Assembly (NCBI GenBank): GCA_002349565.1
Contig: DEDN01000035.1
Coordinates: 1-64,000, forward strand
DNA: 64,000 nucleotides
Source: Alphaproteobacteria bacterium UBA2903
GTDB taxonomy: Bacteria > Pseudomonadota > Alphaproteobacteria > CAAGCB01 > CAG-977
Reading direction: 5' to 3'
Shown here: positions 9,475 to 18,802 of the stretch, piece after piece
How the letters are laid out: every line of letters begins with the position of its first letter
How positions within the stretch are numbered: position 1 is the stretch's first letter
Made by a program: the position numbers and the translations under genes
The notes under the pieces: generated by a model
Databases searched by the model: none
The model's input: only the letters and a program-made list of their open reading frames with translations
Told to the model about the DNA's origin: nothing

Positions 9475-10827
9475 ATGGCCTCTTTATCAGATAAAATGTC
9501 GACCGGGTTGGGTTGGGATACTTTTTCCAAAGCGACAGACCTGCAAAAACGTCTTCTTTTTACCTTGGGGGCGATGATTGTGTACCGTTTGGGCACATTT
9601 ATTCCTTTGCCCGGAATCAATTCGGTTGCTTTGGCTGACATTTTTGCCAGGCAGTCGGGCGGCATTCTGGGAATGTTCAATATGTTTACGGGCGGTGCGT
9701 TGTCCCGTATGACGCTGTTTGCGTTAAACATCATGCCGTATATTTCGGCATCCATTATCGTTCAGCTGGCGGCTTCCGTTATTCCGTCGCTGATGGCGTT
9801 GAAAAAAGAAGGTGAATCCGGACAGCGCAAGATGACGCAATACACGCGTTATCTGACGGTTTTGATTACGATCGTTCAAGGTTACGGCTTGGCTTTGGGG
9901 TTGGAAGCGATGGTCAGTTCGACGGGATCGTCCGCCGTTGTGAATCCGGGGCAGTGGTTCCGTTTTACGACGGTTGTTTCCCTGTTGGGCGGCACAATGT
10001 TCATCGTTTGGCTGGGCGATCAAATCACGGCGCGCGGAGTCGGCAACGGTTCGTCGCTGATCATCACGGCGGGTATCGTTGCGGGTATTCCGATGGGTTT
10101 GGCGCAAACGTTTGAATTGGCGCGTGCGGGATCTTTGTCGACGATTACGCTGTTTTTCCTGTTGTTTATGGTTTTGGCGCTGGTTTATTTTGTGGTGTTT
10201 ATGGAACGCGCTCAGCGCCGTATTCTGATCCAGTATCCGAAGCGTCAGATGAACGGTCGCGTCATGAACGGCGAAAGTTCGCATTTGCCGCTGAAAATCA
10301 ATCCGACGGGCGTTATTCCGCCTATCTTTGCCAGCTCTTTGCTGCTGTTGCCGATGACGATTGTCAATTTTTCCGCCAAAGACGGACAGGGTGCGGACTG
10401 GGTTGTGACGCTGTCCACAATGCTGGCGCACGGTCGTCCGCTGTATTTGGCGCTGTATGCGGGATTGATTGTCTTCTTTACGTTCTTTTATACGGCGGTT
10501 GTGTTCAATCCCGAAGAAACGGCTGACAATCTGAAACGTCACGGCGGCTTTATCGCAGGGATTCGTCCGGGAAAAAGTACGGCGGATTATCTGGATTATG
10601 TGATTACGCGTTTGACGGTTTTGGGTTCCGTTTATTTGGCTGCGATTTGCTGCTTCCCCGAAATCATGATTGCGAAGTATTCCGTTCCGTTTGTTTTGGG
10701 CGGCACGACGTTGCTTATCGTTGTATCGGTGACCATGGATTTCGCAACGCAAATTCAATCCCATTTGTTGGCGTACCAGTATGAAGGCTTGATGAAAAAA
10801 GCCAGATTAAAAGGACACTTGAAGTGA
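9475..10827 (+). CDS. secY: Preprotein translocase subunit SecY
   Basis: 450 residues with about ten hydrophobic segments. The plug and TM2 region (LGTFIPLPGIN, then GGALSRMTLFALNIMPYISASI), the cytoplasmic loop IQYPKRQMNGR and the C-terminal TAEETADNLKRHGGFI-like stretch (here EETADNLKRHGGFIAG) are conserved. It is the protein-conducting channel in the inner membrane. The stop overlaps the adk start by four bases. rpmJ, which often follows secY or adk, is not in the window. Confidence 0.98.
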   Translation: MASLSDKMSTGLGWDTFSKATDLQKRLLFTLGAMIVYRLGTFIPLPGINSVALADIFARQSGGILGMFNMFTGGALSRMTLFALNIMPYISASIIVQLAASVIPSLMALKKEGESGQRKMTQYTRYLTVLITIVQGYGLALGLEAMVSSTGSSAVVNPGQWFRFTTVVSLLGGTMFIVWLGDQITARGVGNGSSLIITAGIVAGIPMGLAQTFELARAGSLSTITLFFLLFMVLALVYFVVFMERAQRRILIQYPKRQMNGRVMNGESSHLPLKINPTGVIPPIFASSLLLLPMTIVNFSAKDGQGADWVVTLSTMLAHGRPLYLALYAGLIVFFTFFYTAVVFNPEETADNLKRHGGFIAGIRPGKSTADYLDYVITRLTVLGSVYLAAICCFPEIMIAKYSVPFVLGGTTLLIVVSVTMDFATQIQSHLLAYQYEGLMKKARLKGHLK

Positions 10828-11486
10828 TAAGCAACGGCAAGCACCTTGTTTTAATGGCTCCTCCGGGGGGCGGTAAAGGAACACAGGCGCGGCTGTTGCG
10901 TGACGCTCTGCAAGTCCCCCATTTGTCGACGGGCGAGATGCTGAGAAATGCGGGGCGGGCGGGAACCCCCATAGGATTGCAAGCCAAGGCGTTGATCGAC
11001 AAAGGTAACTTTGTTCCCGACGGGATGATTATTTCCATTATTTCCGAGCGGTTGGACGAACCCGATTGCAAAGACGGCTTTATTTTGGACGGTTTTCCCA
11101 GAACTTTGCCGCAAGCGAAAGCTTTGGATGAACTGTTGTTCGAAAAAGGGCGCCGTTTGGATCATGTGATTGAAATCCAAGTTCCCGACGATATCATCAT
11201 TCAGCGCATTATCGGTCGTTTTTCCTGTGCGGATTGCGGCGCGATGTACCATGATACGCTGAAGCCGACAAAAGTGTTTGGGAAATGTGATGAATGCGGC
11301 GGTTCGAACTTTACCAGACGCCCTGACGACAACTGGCAGACGGTTGTGGAACGCTTGAAAACATATAAATCGGTGACGACGCCTGTTTTGCCGTATTACG
11401 AATATCAAGGGCTGCTGACGACGATTGACGGAACGGGAACGGTTGAGGCGGTTTCTGACAAAATCCGAAAAATCATCGGATTGTAA
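10824..11486 (+). CDS. adk: Adenylate kinase (zinc-type LID)
   Basis: 220 residues. It interconverts ATP+AMP and 2 ADP. The P-loop APPGGGKGT is at residues 12-20 and GFPRTLPQA at 90-98. The LID carries four cysteines (C135, C138, C155, C158), so it is the long zinc-binding form. The start is GTG at 10824 inside the secY stop (GTGATAA), implying coupling; no ATG is placed better. The C-terminal part (TPVLPYYEYQGLL) is normal. Confidence 0.97.
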   Translation: MISNGKHLVLMAPPGGGKGTQARLLRDALQVPHLSTGEMLRNAGRAGTPIGLQAKALIDKGNFVPDGMIISIISERLDEPDCKDGFILDGFPRTLPQAKALDELLFEKGRRLDHVIEIQVPDDIIIQRIIGRFSCADCGAMYHDTLKPTKVFGKCDECGGSNFTRRPDDNWQTVVERLKTYKSVTTPVLPYYEYQGLLTTIDGTGTVEAVSDKIRKIIGL

Positions 11487-11508
11487 CGCCCGATAGAGGA
11501 AAAAAGCC

Positions 11509-12807
11509 ATGGGAATTCTGGACGAAGCGCGGGAAGAATTGCGGCAATCGGCGACGGCTTTGAAGTGGGAAGAACCGTTGGTCGGATTTGATTTGGCGGG
11601 CGACAGTCAAGAACAAAAAACGCGCTTGTCCCATATCGTCAATACGATTGCCAAAGGATCGCCGTTTGGCAAAAAGATTTTGCAGGATGCTTGCGATGCG
11701 GGCTATTCGCTGGCGATGGAGCATATGTTCGGGGCTTTGGGGGCTTGCGAACCCGAAAATAAAAAGATTCTGCTTAATCCGTCCATGCCGAACGAGGATT
11801 TGGTGGCGACGCTGGTTCATGAAGCGCGCCATGCCCAGCAAGACGAACGCGCTTCATGGCAAACCGCGCGGGGAAACAGCGATTTTGCGACAGAGCTGAA
11901 GCTTTACCGCGCGGCGGAAGCCGATGCGGAGGCGGCGGCGGTTGCGGCTTGTTACGAAATCAGGCAAAACACGGGCAATGCGGCGCCTTTTTGTGCAAGC
12001 GCGGATCGCGATTCGCTGATTGTTGCCGCTTTTTCTTCAAAAAAGGATGCGTCTGGAAAAGTTACGCCTGCAATGCTTCGCGCCGCTTTTGACGGATGGT
12101 TCGAAGATCAGCCGATTATGGAAGAATACGAACGTTCCTATCTGGTTGAAGAGATGGACGATGCGGTCAGATCCGGCAATTTTTCAAAAAGGCAGGGCGG
12201 ACAAAGCCTGTCGTCGCGCCAAATCGTCGAAACATACTGCACGGATGCGGACGGTCGGTGCTATTGGTCGGTAAATCCCGATGTTTTGGAGGAACGCGGC
12301 AGACTGGCGATTGGTTCCAAAACACGCAAATCGGCGGAACGGTTTTACCAAGCACGCTTTGAAAAAACAGGACAGGCATCGGATGCGACTTATGCCGATC
12401 TGGAAGTGCGCGGCAATCCTTTCAATATGTCCGAACGAATCGGGTTGTTGAAGCAAGCTTTTTCGAAAGAATACAGGGATACTTTTTCACGCGATATGAA
12501 GCCGTCCGTTGAATTTGAAAAAAGCGGTTCGTTGTTGGAAAAGCGGCGGTTGAATCATATCGTCAACGAAGTTTGTCGGGACAAAAACGCCCGAAAAGAC
12601 TTGCAGGCTTTGAAATCGGCGGGATATTCGCTGACTATGGAAAGTTTGGGCAAAGCGGCTGCCGTTCGCGACGACAAAAACAAAGTCGTTATTTTGGCGC
12701 GGCGCGCTTCGGACAAAGAATTGCAAACAGCTTTAAGCAAAGAGGCGCGCCATATCGCCGCCGTTGAACTGACGGCAATCAAGCGGAAAACGGTTTGCAG
12801 AGGATAG
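11509..12807 (+). CDS. Putative zinc metallopeptidase with a duplicated, inactivated second domain
   Basis: 432 residues with no signal peptide. Residues 39-112 end in LVHEARHAQ, so HEARH (104-108) is a zincin HExxH motif, and Glu137 in RAAEADAE is a plausible third ligand. Residues 346-415 repeat the same pattern (RLNHIVN, SAGYSLTMES, then SKEARH) but the first His is Lys, so the second copy should not bind zinc. The fold resembles the DUF6782-type putative metallopeptidases, recalled from memory. The related gene at 41938 shares KILLN followed by LVHExxHA. Substrate unknown. It lies between adk and the two-component system, inside the segment that splits the ribosomal superoperon. Confidence 0.7.
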   Translation: MGILDEAREELRQSATALKWEEPLVGFDLAGDSQEQKTRLSHIVNTIAKGSPFGKKILQDACDAGYSLAMEHMFGALGACEPENKKILLNPSMPNEDLVATLVHEARHAQQDERASWQTARGNSDFATELKLYRAAEADAEAAAVAACYEIRQNTGNAAPFCASADRDSLIVAAFSSKKDASGKVTPAMLRAAFDGWFEDQPIMEEYERSYLVEEMDDAVRSGNFSKRQGGQSLSSRQIVETYCTDADGRCYWSVNPDVLEERGRLAIGSKTRKSAERFYQARFEKTGQASDATYADLEVRGNPFNMSERIGLLKQAFSKEYRDTFSRDMKPSVEFEKSGSLLEKRRLNHIVNEVCRDKNARKDLQALKSAGYSLTMESLGKAAAVRDDKNKVVILARRASDKELQTALSKEARHIAAVELTAIKRKTVCRG

Positions 12808-12817
12808 ATTTCCTTTC

Positions 12818-12835
12818 ATCTGAATTTTATCTGAA
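12818..12835 (+). promoter_or_regulatory. Putative response-regulator operator upstream of the response regulator gene
   Basis: The direct repeat ATCTGAA-TTTT-ATCTGAA has 7-base half-sites 11 bases apart, the spacing typical of sites bound by head-to-tail OmpR/PhoB-type dimers. It lies 79 bases before the response regulator start. The same half-sites recur, in opposite orientation, at 14809-14826 just before the efflux gene. Confidence 0.55.
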
Positions 12836-12913
12836 ATTTTTGAAAACAAAGAAAAACAAAGATGTTTTCTTTTGTTTGTGCCGTTTGTGAAATGGTATTC
12901 AGAGGAAATTGCA

Positions 12914-13600
12914 ATGAAAATTCTGCTGGTTGAAGACGATTTCAAGCTGGGGCAGGCGACAAAACGGCTGTTTGAATACGAACATTGTGCGGTTGATTGG
13001 GCGCAAGACGGAGCGGAGGCTTTGAAACTGCTGGAAAGCAGTTTGGAGTGTGCCTACGATGTCATTGTTTTGGACTGGATGCTGCCCGAAATCAATGGAT
13101 TGAGCTTGTGCCGTCTGATGCGGAACAAATACGGCTATCAGGGCGGAATTATTTTTGTTACCGCCAAAGGCGAAGTGGACGATTGCGTGCAGGCGCTTGA
13201 TACAGGGGCGGACGATTTTGTCGTCAAGCCGTTTCAAATCAAAGAGCTGCTGGCGCGAATCAACGCCGTTTGCCGCCGTAAAAGCAAGCCGTTCGTCGAT
13301 ACCGTTTATTCGCATAACGGTGTTTCGATCAATCGCGATTTATGCACAGTTGCTTGCGGCGGGGCGGAATTGCGGCTGCGCAAAAAGGAATTTTCCCTGT
13401 TCGAAATACTGTTTGTCAATTTAAACACGATTCTGCCCCGCGCGGCTTTGTTTGAAAAAGTGTGGTTCGACAAGCCCGAAACAAATATGGAAAGCTTGGA
13501 TTCGCATATTTACATGCTGCGCAAAAGCTTGCGGATTTTCCCGAAGATCCGCATTACGCTGATAAAAAACATCGGTTACAGAATGGAAATCGACCCGTGA
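12914..13600 (+). CDS. OmpR/PhoB-family response regulator
   Basis: 228 residues. The receiver domain has the acidic pair E7-D8-D9, phospho-acceptor Asp54 (VLDWMLPE), the Thr in FVTAKGE and the Lys in VVKPF. The C-terminal winged helix contains RLRKKEFSLFEIL and ends ITLIKNIGYRMEI. ATG 12914 follows AGAGGAAATT; an upstream in-frame start at 12872 lacks such a site. The stop overlaps the kinase GTG start. The paired operator-like repeats at 12818 and 14809 suggest autoregulation and control of the efflux gene. The signal is unknown. Confidence 0.93.
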   Translation: MKILLVEDDFKLGQATKRLFEYEHCAVDWAQDGAEALKLLESSLECAYDVIVLDWMLPEINGLSLCRLMRNKYGYQGGIIFVTAKGEVDDCVQALDTGADDFVVKPFQIKELLARINAVCRRKSKPFVDTVYSHNGVSINRDLCTVACGGAELRLRKKEFSLFEILFVNLNTILPRAALFEKVWFDKPETNMESLDSHIYMLRKSLRIFPKIRITLIKNIGYRMEIDP

Positions 13601-14817
13601 TAAAAAAATTGCGCCATGCTTTGACAATCAAATATACGCTGATTTTGACATGTCTGCTGTTTGCGGGTTTGATTGCCAGTTTCGCCGCATACCGCCACAC
13701 GGGTTTCCAGCTGCTGCAAAGCGGGTTGAAAAGCTATTTGGCGGAAGAAGTGCAGGAAATGCGGCATGCTTTAAAGGCGGGGACTTTTGCTGAAGATATC
13801 CGCACCGTTAAATCCAGCGTCAAATCCATGCATAATTTTACTTATGTTTTGATTGACGGCAAAATCGTTCGCGCCGAACGTCCGTTTGACGAAGCGGCGG
13901 CGAATCAACTGGAGCGGAAACTGTCAAGCGGAAAGTACAAATCGGGAAAGATATACCGTGAAAAGGTCAAAGGATGGCGTTTTTTGATTGCCAAGCAGAA
14001 TTTGGGCAATATCGAAATTTTTGTTGCGGCGAACTATTCGCCCGTTCACAGAAATGTGCGTGCATACGCGCAAAATGCGCTGATTGCCGCTTTGATCGCC
14101 ATTGTTTTGTCGTATTTCGCCGGCGGGTGGTTTGCGGCAAAGTCTTTTGATTATATTGAACAAAGCTATGAAAAGCAAAAGCGGTTCGTATCCGACGCGG
14201 CGCATGAATTTCGCACGCCGCTGACGATTTTGTATTCGTATGCCGAGCTGTTGGAATACGCCCCCGAAAAATCGGAGATTATTGCGGACATCAAAGACGA
14301 AATCCAACAAATGAGCGATATGGTTGACCGTCTGCTGGCAATCGCCCGTTATGACAATTCAGGCGCGGTTGCGCACTTTGAACGTTTTTCGCTGACGGCG
14401 CTGGCGCAAAGCGTAATCAAGCCTTGGGCGGCATTGTATCCGTCGGGAACTTTCGAGTTGGACGGCAACGGCGTTGAAATTACGGCGGATAAAACGATGA
14501 TTCGCCAGCTGTTGGGAATACTGCTGGACAATGCCGTAAAATATACGGGCGAAGACAAAAAAATCAGCGTATCGCTTGCCCAAAAGTCAAATGCCGTCGA
14601 AATCGCCGTCAAAGACAACGGCATCGGCATAGAACGTGACAATTTGCCCAAAATTTTCGACCGTTTTTGGCGGGCGGAAGCCGCGCGTCATGAAAAAGGA
14701 CTGGGGCTTTCTTTGGCGGAAACAATCGTCAATCTGCACAACGGCACTATCCGCGCGGACAGCACGATCGGGGCGGGAACGACGTTCACGGTCGTTTTGC
14801 CGCAAAATTTCAGATAA
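13597..14817 (+). CDS. Sensor histidine kinase
   Basis: 406 residues from GTG 13597, which overlaps the response regulator stop by four bases. It has TM1 (about 12-31), a periplasmic sensor of about 130 residues, and TM2 (about 160-181). The H-box is SDAAHEFRTPLT with phospho-acceptor His203. The ATPase domain has LLDNAVKYT (N box), VKDNGIGI (G1), FDRFWRAE (F) and KGLGLSLA (G2). No clear HAMP is seen between TM2 and the H-box. The 5' end must be this GTG because the upstream ORF extension lies inside the regulator gene. It is the cognate partner of the upstream regulator. Confidence 0.93.
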   Translation: MIKKLRHALTIKYTLILTCLLFAGLIASFAAYRHTGFQLLQSGLKSYLAEEVQEMRHALKAGTFAEDIRTVKSSVKSMHNFTYVLIDGKIVRAERPFDEAAANQLERKLSSGKYKSGKIYREKVKGWRFLIAKQNLGNIEIFVAANYSPVHRNVRAYAQNALIAALIAIVLSYFAGGWFAAKSFDYIEQSYEKQKRFVSDAAHEFRTPLTILYSYAELLEYAPEKSEIIADIKDEIQQMSDMVDRLLAIARYDNSGAVAHFERFSLTALAQSVIKPWAALYPSGTFELDGNGVEITADKTMIRQLLGILLDNAVKYTGEDKKISVSLAQKSNAVEIAVKDNGIGIERDNLPKIFDRFWRAEAARHEKGLGLSLAETIVNLHNGTIRADSTIGAGTTFTVVLPQNFR

Positions 14818-14826
14818 ATTTCAGAC
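14809..14826 (+). promoter_or_regulatory. Putative response-regulator operator upstream of the efflux gene
   Basis: TTCAGAT-AAAT-TTCAGAC is the reverse complement of the ATCTGAA half-site found at 12818-12835, again with 11-base periodicity. It overlaps the kinase stop codon and lies 42 bases before the first start codon of the efflux locus (14868). Two copies flanking the two-component genes make chance less likely. Confidence 0.55.
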
Positions 14827-14867
14827 AGGCGGGCTACGTTTTCTTTGATAAGGAAACGAGGGCTTTT

Positions 14868-17772
14868 ATGAAAAAAACGCTGATTTTTATTTTTGTTGCT
14901 GCCGTTTGCGGGCATTTCGGGCATTACCAACATGATTTCGTCGGGGACGGCGGGACGCGCTACCGTAACGATGCAGTTCGACTTGAACCGAAATGCCGAT
15001 GTCGCCGCGCAAGAGGTGCAGTTCGCCATCAACAATGTTTCGGGGCAGCTGCCCAAAGATATGCCGTCCCTACCCAAATGGCAGAAGGTCAATCCCGCCG
15101 ATATGCCGATTTTGGTATTGATTTTGAAATCCGACGTTCTGCCGCTGACGGTTTTGAGCGATCTGGCGGAAAACGTTATCACCAAACAGCTGAGCCAAAT
15201 TCCGGGCATTGCGGATTTTCCGCTTATCGGACAGCAGCGTCCCGCCATTGCCGTCAAAGTTGATCCCGAACGGCTGACGGCGGTCGATCTGACGTTGGAA
15301 GATGTCCGCGCCGCTTTGCAAAAAGCCAGCGTGAACCTAGCCAAAGGGACGGTGTACGGCGCGCAGTCGACAACGGTTTTACAGATAAACGATCAGCTGT
15401 TTTCGCCCGAAGAATACGCCGATTTGATTATTGCCGTAAAAAACGGGGCGCCTGTTTATCTGAAAGACATCGCGGAAGTGACGGCGGGAACGGAAAACGA
15501 ATATGTCCGTTCCTTTCCCGAAGGCAGGGCGGGCATCAGCATCGAAATCAACCGTCAGTCCGGCGCCAATATCGTCGAAATTGCCGATTCGGTTCGCGCG
15601 CGTCTGCCCGAATTGAACAAAATGCTGCCGCAAACGGCGGAATTGTCCGTTATGAACGACCGTGCGCGCACAATCCGCAGTTCTTTGCACGAAGTCAAAA
15701 TCACCTTTGTCATTACGCTGATTTTGGTTTTGGCGGTCATGGCTTTGTTTTTAAAGAATGTTTCTTCGACGCTGATTGTAGCCGCAACGCTGGTCGTTTC
15801 GATGATTTCCGCTGCGGGGGCGATGTATTTGCTGGGATTCAGCATCAACAACCTGACTTTGCTGGCTTTGGTCATAGCCATCGGGTTCGTGGTCGACGAC
15901 GCGATTGTGGTCATCGAAAACATTTACAGCCATATCGAACGGGGCGAGCCTCCTTTAACGGCGGCAAAGGAAGCGACCGAAGAAATTTCGTTTACGCTGG
16001 TATCCATCACTTGTTCTTTGATCACCGCGTTCATTCCTTTGTTTTTCATGCCGGGGATTGTGGGCAAGCTGTTTTATGAGTTTGCCGCAACGATGACCGC
16101 CGCGATCGTTATGTCTGCGTGGTTTGCTTTGACCCTTGCCCCTATGTTGGCGGCGCGCTTCGTCAATGTGGAAAAGAAGCGAAACAAGCCCGATAAGCTG
16201 CTGGACGGCTACAAAAAAGCTTTACGGATTTGTCTGCTTCATCCGCGCGCAACGTTGAGCGTTTTCGCCGCAAGCCTCGGCATTGCCGTTGTCGGCTTCG
16301 TTTTTATTCCCAAAGGCTTTTTTCCCTTGCAGGATATCGCTTTTATCAGCGGCAGCACCAAAGCGGCGGAAGACGTGTCGTTTTCGGAAATGGTCGAAAA
16401 ACACAAACGGCTGGCGGAAATCGTCGCCGCCGAACCCGCTGTTTTGACTTATACGCATGCCGTCGAGGACAAAGCGTCGGGTTCGCTTTCCAACGGGAAA
16501 TTCTGGCTGGTGCTGAAAGACCGCAAGGACAGAGCTTTGTCCGCCGCCGAACTGATCGACAAACTGCGTCCCGAGTTCAACGCGGTGGCGGGGATAAAAA
16601 TGTCGCTGCGCGCCGTGCAGGATATCAATCTGGGGATTACGCAAAGCAGCGCGCAATACCTTTACACGTTGAAATCGTCAGGCGCGGACGAGCTTTACGG
16701 GGCGGCGGAAAGCCTAACCGCCGCGATGGCGCGGAATCCTTTGTTCAAAGACGTTCAAAGCGATCTGCAGCTGGGGACCAGAGTCAAAAAAATGACGCTT
16801 GACCGCAAAGCCGCCGCGCGGTACGGGATTACGGCGAACGATGTCGATCAAACGCTGTTTGACGCGTTCGGACAGCGCAAAGCCGGCGAATATCAAACGG
16901 CGGTCAATCAATACAAAGTAATTTTAAAGCTGAACGACGATTTCGCGGGCAAAACAGGCAGTCTTGACGCGTTGTATTTGCGTTCGCCGATAACTGGGAC
17001 TTTGGTGCCGTTAAACGCCGTCGTCAAAAACGGGCGGGAAACGTCGGGTCCTGCCGCCGTCAACCGCGACAACCGCTTGCCCGCCGTCAACATCTCGTTC
17101 AATCTGGCAAACGGCGTATCGCTGGGACAGGCTTTGACCGAAATCGAGCGGCTGAAAACGGAGCTGAACATTCCCGATACCGTTCTTGGCGCGCCGCAGG
17201 GGGCGGCGAACGAATTTGCCAGAACGCTGCAAAACGAAATCGCGCTCATCGCTTTGTCGCTGGCGGCGATTTACATCATTCTGGGCATTTTGTACGAAAG
17301 CTTTTTAACACCTGTGATCATCATTTCGACGCTGCCGTCAGCAATCATCGGCGCGCTGCTGTTTTTGTCGCTGTGGAAAATGGATTTTTCCGTTATCGCG
17401 ATTATCGGGTGCGTTATGCTGTTCGGATTGGTTTTGAAAAACGGAATTTTGATGGTCGAAACCGCGCAGCAGCTTGAAAAGGAAGAAAAGGCGACGGCTT
17501 TTGACGCGATATTCACCGCCGCCGCCGCGCGGTTCCGTCCCATTTTGATGACTTCTGTCGCCGCGATTTTTTCGGGCGTTCCGTTAATCGTCGGAACGGG
17601 AACGGGGGCGGAGTTCCGTCAGCCGTTGGGTGTAACGCTGGTCGGCGGACTGTGCGTCAGTCAGCTGCTGACGGTTTTTACAACGCCCGCGGTGTATCTG
17701 TTCGCCGCCGCTTTGAAGCAAAAGCGGTCGGCGGCGTTTCGCTTTTTCGCAAAAAGTTTGAAAAAAGCGTAA
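14868..17772 (+). pseudogene. RND-family efflux transporter, 5' end missing
   Basis: From 14893 an open frame of 959 residues matches an AcrB/MdtC-type inner-membrane RND pump from the PN1 region (AGISGITNMISSG) to the end. It has both six-helix membrane blocks, the TM4 acidic pair in IGFVVDDAIVVIENI, and the C-terminal block. The usual first 80 residues or so (TM1 and the start of PN1) are absent. The only start at this end is TTG 14893, without a ribosome-binding site. A proper site (AAGGAAACGAGG) and ATG at 14868 open a signal-peptide-like start (MKKTLIFIFVAAV) in another frame, which resembles the beginning of a periplasmic adaptor gene. A deletion joining the two genes would explain this; a base-call error in the T-rich junction would not restore TM1. 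No TolC-type gene is nearby. Confidence 0.75.
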
Positions 17773-17790
17773 AAAATCAGCCTCAACGTA

Positions 17791-17817
17791 TTGACTTTAC
17801 GGGCGGTTGAGTATACT
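17791..17817 (+). promoter_or_regulatory. Promoter of the rpsM-rpsK-rpoA-rplQ operon
   Basis: TTGACT (17791-17796) and TATACT (17812-17817) are close to consensus with a short 15-base spacer. CTCAAC (17782-17787) and GTTGAG (17806-17811) form an inverted repeat across the spacer, which could be an operator. A separate promoter here fits the fact that the operon is cut off from secY-adk by a 6.3 kb insertion. Confidence 0.5.
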
Positions 17818-17832
17818 TTGAACCCCTCGACA

Positions 17833-17872
17833 AGGGCATCGCAGTAAAATGCCCTGTCGGGTATTATGCCCG
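17833..17872 (+). promoter_or_regulatory. Leader with mutually exclusive hairpins before rpsM
   Basis: AGGGCAT (17833-17839) can pair with ATGCCCT (17849-17855), and CGGGTA (17858-17863) with TGCCCG (17867-17872). The same segments can instead form a nested structure (first with last, second with third). The leader therefore has two alternative folds, as in ribosomal-protein autoregulatory leaders. Which protein would bind is unknown. Confidence 0.45.
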
Positions 17873-17921
17873 ATTCTTTTCGGATGACGGCAGGTTTTGA
17901 TTTGTAAATAGGAGATTAAAC

Positions 17922-18296
17922 TTGGCACGTATTGCTGGTGTAAATATTCCGACAAACAAGCGCGTGGAAATCGCTTTGACGTATATCCACGGCATCGGTC
18001 GGACTCTGTCCCGCGAAATCTGCGGGAAATTGAACATCGACGAAGCCCGTCGCGTAAGCGAACTGACCGACGACGATGTTTTGAAACTGCGTGAATTGAT
18101 CGACCACGAATACCACGTCGAAGGCGAACTGCGCCGCGAAGTGGGCGTGAACATCAAACGCTTGATGGACTTGGGCTGCTACCGCGGTCTGCGTCATCGT
18201 AAAGGTCTGCCCGTTCGCGGTCAAAGAACGCATACGAACGCTCGTACGCGCAAAGGTCCCGCGAAACCCATCGCAGGCAAGAAAAAAGCTGTTTAA
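17922..18296 (+). CDS. rpsM: 30S ribosomal protein S13
   Basis: 124 residues. The start [20 protein letters not shown], the helix-turn-helix-like YIHGIGR and the basic tail ([15 protein letters not shown]) are family signatures. The start codon is TTG at 17922, preceded by TAGGAGAT; no ATG is available at the conserved N-terminus. S13 contacts L5 across the subunit bridge. It is the first gene of the alpha operon. Confidence 0.98.
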   Translation: MARIAGVNIPTNKRVEIALTYIHGIGRTLSREICGKLNIDEARRVSELTDDDVLKLRELIDHEYHVEGELRREVGVNIKRLMDLGCYRGLRHRKGLPVRGQRTHTNARTRKGPAKPIAGKKKAV

Positions 18297-18314
18297 TTGA
18301 AAGGCGATTGATTC

Positions 18315-18710
18315 ATGGCTAAAGCTGCTACAACTGTTCGCACGAAAAAGCGCGAACGCAAAAATATCACTTCCGGTATTGCGCACGTCAATTCGACGTT
18401 CAATAACTCGAAAGTGACGATCACCGATGCTCAGGGAAACACGATTTCGTGGTCTTCCGCAGGGGCTCACGGTTTCAAGGGTTCGCGTAAATCGACCCCG
18501 TACGCCGCGCAGGTCACCGCCGAAGACGCCGGCAAAAAAGCCGCCGAACACGGTATGAAAACTTTGGAAGTATGGGTCAAAGGTCCCGGCGCGGGTCGTG
18601 AATCCGCTCTGCGTGCTTTGCAAGCCGTCGGCTTCGTCATCACGGCGATTCGTGATGTGACCGCGGTTCCCCACAACGGTTGCCGTCCCCGCAAACGCCG
18701 TCGCGTTTAA
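18315..18710 (+). CDS. rpsK: 30S ribosomal protein S11
   Basis: 131 residues. It contains [19 protein letters not shown] and the C-terminal signature [22 protein letters not shown]11 forms part of the platform near the mRNA exit. The N-terminal dozen residues are rich in Lys and Arg. It follows rpsM by 18 bases. Confidence 0.98.
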   Translation: MAKAATTVRTKKRERKNITSGIAHVNSTFNNSKVTITDAQGNTISWSSAGAHGFKGSRKSTPYAAQVTAEDAGKKAAEHGMKTLEVWVKGPGAGRESALRALQAVGFVITAIRDVTAVPHNGCRPRKRRRV

Positions 18711-18802
18711 GGAATGGACGCGAGTCGTTTACGGCTCGAATCGTTCAGGAGTGTGTTTTCCGTTCGGAAAATACTTTAAATTACAAAGCAGGAGAGATAC
18801 CC

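Noticed and set aside
14868..15263. Separate 131-codon gene starting MKKTLIFIF
   Set aside because: Beyond the first 13 or so residues it is an out-of-frame reading of the RND gene; only the start itself is considered meaningful.
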